Shown: one piece after another, positions 5,386 to 8,443 of the stretch | How the letters are laid out: the number at the start of each line of letters is the position of its first letter | Position numbering within the stretch: the first letter of the stretch is position 1 | NCBI GenBank assembly: GCA_013329575.1 | Contig: DUJX01000154.1 | Coordinates: 1-8,443 of the forward strand | DNA length: 8,443 nucleotides | Source: Halobacteria archaeon | GTDB taxonomy: Archaea; Halobacteriota; Methanoliparia; Methanoliparales; Methanoliparaceae | Reading direction: 5' to 3' | The notes under the pieces: model-generated | What the model was told of the DNA's origin: nothing | What the model saw: the letters and a program-made list of their open reading frames with translations, nothing else | Databases searched by the model: none | Program-made: the position numbers and the translations under genes

Positions 5386-6048
5386 TTATTCTTTCGTGTT
5401 CAACAAGGATTGTATCTTGTATAGGTTATCACGGAACCAGTTATGAATGTCGTCTAATCTACGCGGCGTCAGGTTGAATACTTCTATATCTTCGGGAAAC
5501 GGTATCCAGTGATTCTCGCTGAAGAAGATAATTCCGATCTCGTCCTCGCCGAGCGTCTTATCGATCATATCTGCGATAAATCTATACCTCTTGTTACTTG
5601 CATCAATGTAAAACTCGGATAGTTTGGACCTAACCTCATTGCTCGTCAATCCTATTGCGAGGCATCGTTCCCAATCGGTACATACTTCTGATAAATATTT
5701 ATCCTCTGTTTGTATCAACTTTGCACCATTCGTAACAAATTTTTTAACGATCTCGTAGCTATTCTCGTTTATATCTTTTAACGAATTTAACTCGTCTTCT
5801 CCTTCCCCTCCTTGTAAATAAAAGAATTCATGGTATATCTTATCGACTCCACCAAGTTTAGATGTCAACTTATCTATCTGTCCTTTAACCTCATTCCAGT
5901 ATTCTTTCACTAATTTTACATAATCAGCAGGTGCGTTGTCCCAGATAAGAACTAATGGAATATGAACGATCTTCCTTTTTTCTTTATATTCATCGACCGT
6001 TGGTTTTTCTATTCTTATCTCATTCTCTTTTGTACCATCTTCTACCAT
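5386..6048 (-). CDS. Conserved-looking archaeal protein of unknown function
   Basis: The gene encodes 220 residues. The start is ATG at 6046-6048: the GTG further upstream (6055-6057) is part of the ribosome binding site GAGGTGAT. The first 25 residues are charged and probably disordered. A beta strand HIPLVLIWDN (29-38) and an amphipathic, coiled-coil-prone segment (about 42-65) follow. IYHEFFYLQGG (71-81, with H73 and E74), LIQTED (111-116), FSENHWIPFPEDIEVF (176-191, with H180) and a C-terminal LDDIHNWFRD (198-207) look like conserved blocks. No signal peptide or membrane segment is present. I recall no characterised relative; the spread of His/Glu motifs faintly recalls TraB/ChaN-type folds, but this is weak. 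It is convergent with nadX and divergent from the DUF434 gene, so genomic context gives no function. Confidence 0.8.
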   Translation of the reverse strand: MVEDGTKENEIRIEKPTVDEYKEKRKIVHIPLVLIWDNAPADYVKLVKEYWNEVKGQIDKLTSKLGGVDKIYHEFFYLQGGEGEDELNSLKDINENSYEIVKKFVTNGAKLIQTEDKYLSEVCTDWERCLAIGLTSNEVRSKLSEFYIDASNKRYRFIADMIDKTLGEDEIGIIFFSENHWIPFPEDIEVFNLTPRRLDDIHNWFRDNLYKIQSLLNTKE

Positions 6049-6052
6049 TGTT

Positions 6053-6060
6053 ATCACCTC
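6053..6060 (-). promoter_or_regulatory. Strong ribosome binding site deciding the start at 6048
   Basis: On the minus strand GAGGTGAT, complementary to the archaeal 16S 3' end, is followed after AACA by ATG. The GTG inside it would be a false start that adds three residues. Confidence 0.8.
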
Positions 6061-6084
6061 TATTAAAAAATTTATAGCAATATA

Positions 6085-6093
6085 GATTATAAA
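6085..6093 (-). promoter_or_regulatory. TATA-box candidate for the unknown gene 5386-6048
   Basis: TTTATAATC on the minus strand predicts transcription from about 6062-6067, just upstream of the ribosome binding site. This gives a short leader of about 15-20 bases. Confidence 0.45.
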
Positions 6094-6224
6094 TATTATT
6101 CTTATAATTGAGGTATCTCGATCATCAAAGATTTTTAAAATTTTACTGGCAGATACTAATCTCGTTGTTTATATCATAATCATGAAGAGTTTTAAATTAA
6201 GGTTTTAAGTAGATATAACAAAAG

Positions 6225-6234
6225 CATATATAAT
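6225..6234 (+). promoter_or_regulatory. TATA-box candidate, predicted near-leaderless, for the DUF434 gene
   Basis: CATATATAAT is centred about 33 bases before the ATG at 6262. The predicted transcription start (about 6254-6258) falls within a few bases of the ATG. No ribosome binding site precedes the ATG, which agrees with a leaderless or near-leaderless message. Confidence 0.45.
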
Positions 6235-6261
6235 AATTTGATTTGATTAGATTTTATATAG

Positions 6262-6939
6262 ATGATGGATATCAGTGAGATACTAAGACGGCTTGAAGCC
6301 CCTCTTTTGGACATACGTTATCTTTTGGATAGAAAATATCCTAAAAAATCAGCCATAACCTATGTATCCAACCGTTACGGTTTGACAAAGGACGAACGGA
6401 ATATATTGGTCAGGATCGCATGTGAAAAAGATATCTCGAACGATCGGAAGAGAAAACTTGTTTCTATAGAGTTTATACAAGATAAAAATCTATTTATCGA
6501 TGGATTTAACGTCCTTATCACGGTAGAAAGTCTGATTCTCGGATATCCTGTTTTTTTATGCGATGATGGAATACTTAAAGATGTAAGATCGCTATTTCGT
6601 AGATATAAGATAGGATTCATTACCAAAGAGGCGCTCTCTATGATCGAGATGATAACATCAAAGTATACTCCTAAAGAGATCGTAATAATATTCGATTCTC
6701 AGATAAGCAGGAGTGGAGATCTTTCAAAGATGGCGAGAGATATTTTCGATAAAGATAACTGTCTCGTCTTTACGTCTAAGGATACCGATAAAGAGATAAT
6801 GGAAAATAGCAGAAAAGGAATAATAGCTACAAGCGACGGGATAATTATCGATAATGTAGATAATGTATTGGATATACCAGTTCATATTGCCGATGAATTT
6901 AAATATAATTTTTACATACCTACAAAAGTAAGATATTGA
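6262..6939 (+). CDS. DUF434/DUF5616-type protein, possible PIN/NYN-like nuclease
   Basis: The 225-residue soluble protein matches my recollection of the archaeal DUF434 family. A helical N-terminal part (about 1-70) contains KYPKKSAITYVSNRYGLTKDERN (25-47). It is followed by LFIDGFNVLITVES (77-90) and FLCDDGILKDV (98-108), then IIFDSQ (142-147), TSKDTDKEI (171-179) and ATSDGIIID (189-197). No biochemical function is known to me. The order of acidic residues (D80, D101/D102, D145, D174/D176, D192) resembles metal-binding sites of NYN/PIN-like nucleases, which also start with a DGxN strand; this is an inference. The start has tandem ATGs (6262, 6265) and no ribosome binding site. It is co-directional with the acetyltransferase 18 bases downstream and probably in one operon with it. 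Confidence 0.85.
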   Translation: MMDISEILRRLEAPLLDIRYLLDRKYPKKSAITYVSNRYGLTKDERNILVRIACEKDISNDRKRKLVSIEFIQDKNLFIDGFNVLITVESLILGYPVFLCDDGILKDVRSLFRRYKIGFITKEALSMIEMITSKYTPKEIVIIFDSQISRSGDLSKMARDIFDKDNCLVFTSKDTDKEIMENSRKGIIATSDGIIIDNVDNVLDIPVHIADEFKYNFYIPTKVRY

Positions 6940-6957
6940 ACGAGAGGGAAATATCTG

Positions 6958-7401
6958 ATGATCGGAATGGTCAAAGTAAGATTAGCATCGATTAAAGAGT
7001 TATCTGTTATCGGAGATATGTGGAAAAAGCTCGAACCGAGCAGTAAATACCAAGATATATTGAAATTTTATATGATATTTAGACGGTACATCTTTATTGC
7101 AGAGTTAGACGGTAATCTGGTAGGATTCGCTGCAGGAAGCGTCAAAGATGATATCAGGGGACATTTGAGCGCCATTTATGTGGAGGAATTATATAGACGG
7201 CACGGTGTCGGTCAAAAATTAATCGAATCTTTAGAGAATAAATTCAGACGAGAAAATTTCAGAAAGATGACATTAGAGGTTAAAGAAGACAACTATAATG
7301 CTATTTTGTTCTATGAAAGGAATAATTTTATCTGTATTGGAAAAAAACCGAGGTATTACGGCACAAAAGACGCGTTATTCTATCTTAAAGAGTTGACATA
7401 A
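6958..7401 (+). CDS. GNAT-family N-acetyltransferase
   Basis: The 147-residue protein has the GNAT fold. A strand IFIAELDGNLVGFAAGSV (45-62) and the LSAIYVEELYRRHGVGQKLIESL block (70-92) contain the acetyl-CoA pyrophosphate loop RRHGVG (80-85). These are followed by KMTLEVKEDNYNAILFYERNNF (103-124), with the usual N-A-x-x-F-Y-E motif B. It transfers an acetyl group from acetyl-CoA to an amine. RimI-like N-terminal acetylation of proteins is one option, but the substrate cannot be told. Codons 1 and 4 are both ATG; GAGAGGG about 12 bases upstream favours the first, while typical family N-termini (MVKVRLAS) would favour the second. It probably shares a transcript with the preceding DUF434 gene. 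Confidence 0.9.
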   Translation: MIGMVKVRLASIKELSVIGDMWKKLEPSSKYQDILKFYMIFRRYIFIAELDGNLVGFAAGSVKDDIRGHLSAIYVEELYRRHGVGQKLIESLENKFRRENFRKMTLEVKEDNYNAILFYERNNFICIGKKPRYYGTKDALFYLKELT

Positions 7402-7419
7402 AGATATTTAAAGCGGGTT

Positions 7420-7435
7420 AAAAAATTAAAAAAAA
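7420..7435 (-). terminator. Oligo-T terminator of the phosphoglucose isomerase gene
   Basis: On the minus strand a T8 run (7435-7428) overlaps the last codons and the stop, and a T6 run (7425-7420) follows the TAA directly. Clustered U-tracts without a hairpin are the usual archaeal termination signal. Confidence 0.5.
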
Positions 7436-8154
7436 TTAAGCCAGATCTCTTCAAAATATTCAGGATAGTTTAAAAATTTCAATAATTCCAGATCATCAAT
7501 CAACCGATACAGACCGGTCTTCTTTGTCAATCCAAATTCAGGATATTCTTTAGGTTCGATGATCCTTAACTCGGGGACCTTTCCATAATTTTCATTTTGG
7601 ATGATACCATCTATCATCTCGTAATACGCGCCCCCGCCCATCTTCTTAATGGGATCATATATGGCAGAAAAATTCCTTGAAACCCAATTTGCCATTTTTA
7701 ATACGTTTTTAGACGGATTTATAGTTATGTGGCCATAACCGGGTGGTATTATGACCTTATCTCCTCTTTCTGCCTCTATCAGTACGACGTCTTCCAGATT
7801 GTCTATACCTTTCTGAAATAAAAAGTGTGCCTTTCCATCTATCACTTCATAGACTTCTGTGTACGATAAACCTTTTTTTTGGTTATTTTTTTGATTAATC
7901 GGGTGATAATGACCTGCTGTCTTTACATATTCGCTACCGAGAGATCTCGGTGGTATTATCGTAATATCGTATCTCAGATCATTAGCCAAAATTTTTTTCT
8001 TATCATCTTCGGTAAGTGAAATGTCTTTGTACATGTAATAAAGTGGTACATTCTCTGCCTGTCTCAGCCAATCTTTACAATATACACACTCTTTTATGTC
8101 ATAAAGCATCCTAATATAGGGTCTGTATCTTTTTTCACCAAAGATTAGATCCAT
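7426..8154 (-). CDS. Cupin-type glucose-6-phosphate isomerase
   Basis: The 242-residue metalloenzyme interconverts glucose-6-phosphate and fructose-6-phosphate and belongs to the archaeal cupin PGI family, unrelated to the common bacterial enzyme. The metal ligands are visible: H82 and H84 in TAGHYHP, E100 in YTEVYEV, and H142 in IPPGYGHITIN. The Pyrococcus furiosus ligands are H88, H90, E97 and H136. The spacing H84-E100 is nine residues longer than in that enzyme, because a basic, Asn/Gln/Lys-rich loop (86-96) intervenes. The protein also has a longer C-terminus (about 195-242) than the shortest family members. The loop is coded by T7 and T8 runs (7886-7892, 7873-7880), but the frame is intact. 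The start ATG has only a weak AGTGAGAT upstream. The gene stands alone and converges on the acetyltransferase. Confidence 0.93.
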   Translation of the reverse strand: MDLIFGEKRYRPYIRMLYDIKECVYCKDWLRQAENVPLYYMYKDISLTEDDKKKILANDLRYDITIIPPRSLGSEYVKTAGHYHPINQKNNQKKGLSYTEVYEVIDGKAHFLFQKGIDNLEDVVLIEAERGDKVIIPPGYGHITINPSKNVLKMANWVSRNFSAIYDPIKKMGGGAYYEMIDGIIQNENYGKVPELRIIEPKEYPEFGLTKKTGLYRLIDDLELLKFLNYPEYFEEIWLNFF

Positions 8155-8443
8155 TTTTCTTATCTCACTTGTACTTTTATTGTTATAATCGGACTATTTT
8201 TATCTCGTTAAATAAAATACAATACATCCGTGTTTTAAGAATCTTTCTTTATTGTTAGGTGTATGCATAACTATGATTCTTGATATAAAATTTCTTTCTT
8301 ATTAAATATTAGATGATAAAAAAATTTTATAAAAGATTTTGACCTAAATTGGCCGCCGATGATTATTATCACAATTATAATATTATAAACATTATAATAT
8401 AAACTCAAGCGGAAGTAACAATGGAAGATTAATAGGAATTATT
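8155..8443. other. AT-rich region without a recognisable gene
   Basis: No frame in these 289 bases looks coding; the ATGs at 8359 and 8421 run into stops after nine and three codons. The region holds the isomerase promoter on the left. On the right it contains TTTTATAAAAG (8325-8335) and a small GC-rich patch GGCCGCCG (8351-8358), near where that TATA box would start transcription. An imperfect tandem repeat (8374-8390 and 8391-8404, ATTATAATATTATAAAC against ATTATAATATAAAC) follows. A transcript or gene starting here may continue beyond the window. Confidence 0.5.
8182..8188 (-). promoter_or_regulatory. TATA-box candidate for the phosphoglucose isomerase gene
   Basis: TTATAAC on the minus strand is centred about 30 bases before the ATG. 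The predicted message has a leader of only a few bases, which agrees with the weak ribosome binding site. A second candidate, AAAAATAG, lies near 8195-8202. Confidence 0.35.

Noticed and set aside
7873..7892. Programmed frameshift or sequencing error at the T8/T7 runs in phosphoglucose isomerase
   Set aside because: The reading frame is continuous and all metal-ligand motifs on both sides are in the same frame, so no frameshift is needed.

Overview
The window looks like a piece of a low-GC euryarchaeal chromosome, probably from a methanogen, ANME or alkane-oxidising relative in or near the Methanosarcina class. The evidence is: archaeal TATA-like boxes (TTTAAATA, TTATATAT, TTTATAATC); a GGTGAT-type ribosome binding site; AGA/ATA-rich codon use; a CCA-less tRNA-Ser with a long variable arm; an archaeal geranylgeranyl reductase paired with a two-cluster ferredoxin; a cupin-type phosphoglucose isomerase; an archaeal NadX-like aspartate dehydrogenase; and a DUF434-type protein. 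The exact lineage cannot be fixed from this window.

Layout. Positions 1-96 hold the C-terminal end of an unidentified gene. An AT-rich stretch with a short tandem repeat and two TATA candidates leads into a B12-binding-domain radical SAM protein (337-1818, +). A compact set of inverted repeats (1821-1914) separates it from tRNA-Ser(UGA) (1921-2006, -). Upstream of the tRNA on the same strand are a doubtful 29-codon ORF and a beta-class DNA methyltransferase with no visible restriction partner (2141-2896). After an AT-rich promoter region, a plus-strand block encodes ferredoxin (3180-3362), geranylgeranyl reductase (3352-4548, overlapping) and L-aspartate dehydrogenase (4599-5357). It converges on a minus-strand protein of unknown function (5386-6048). 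A divergent promoter region then leads to a DUF434-type protein and a GNAT acetyltransferase (6262-7401, +), which converge on cupin phosphoglucose isomerase (7426-8154, -). The last 289 bases hold no recognisable gene.

How the genes work together. Ferredoxin and geranylgeranyl reductase form a clear functional pair: the ferredoxin feeds electrons for saturation of archaeal membrane-lipid isoprenoid chains. Aspartate dehydrogenase supplies iminoaspartate for NAD synthesis, and the isomerase serves gluconeogenesis/glycolysis. The radical SAM protein could be a methyltransferase or C-C bond-forming enzyme; GrsA/GrsB-type lipid cyclisation or McrA modification are testable guesses only. I found no convincing defence island, CRISPR array, transposon or phage. 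The observations most worth a second look are the PIN/NYN-like acidic motif pattern in the DUF434 protein, the uncharacterised 220-residue family, the hairpin cluster, and the unassigned radical SAM enzyme.
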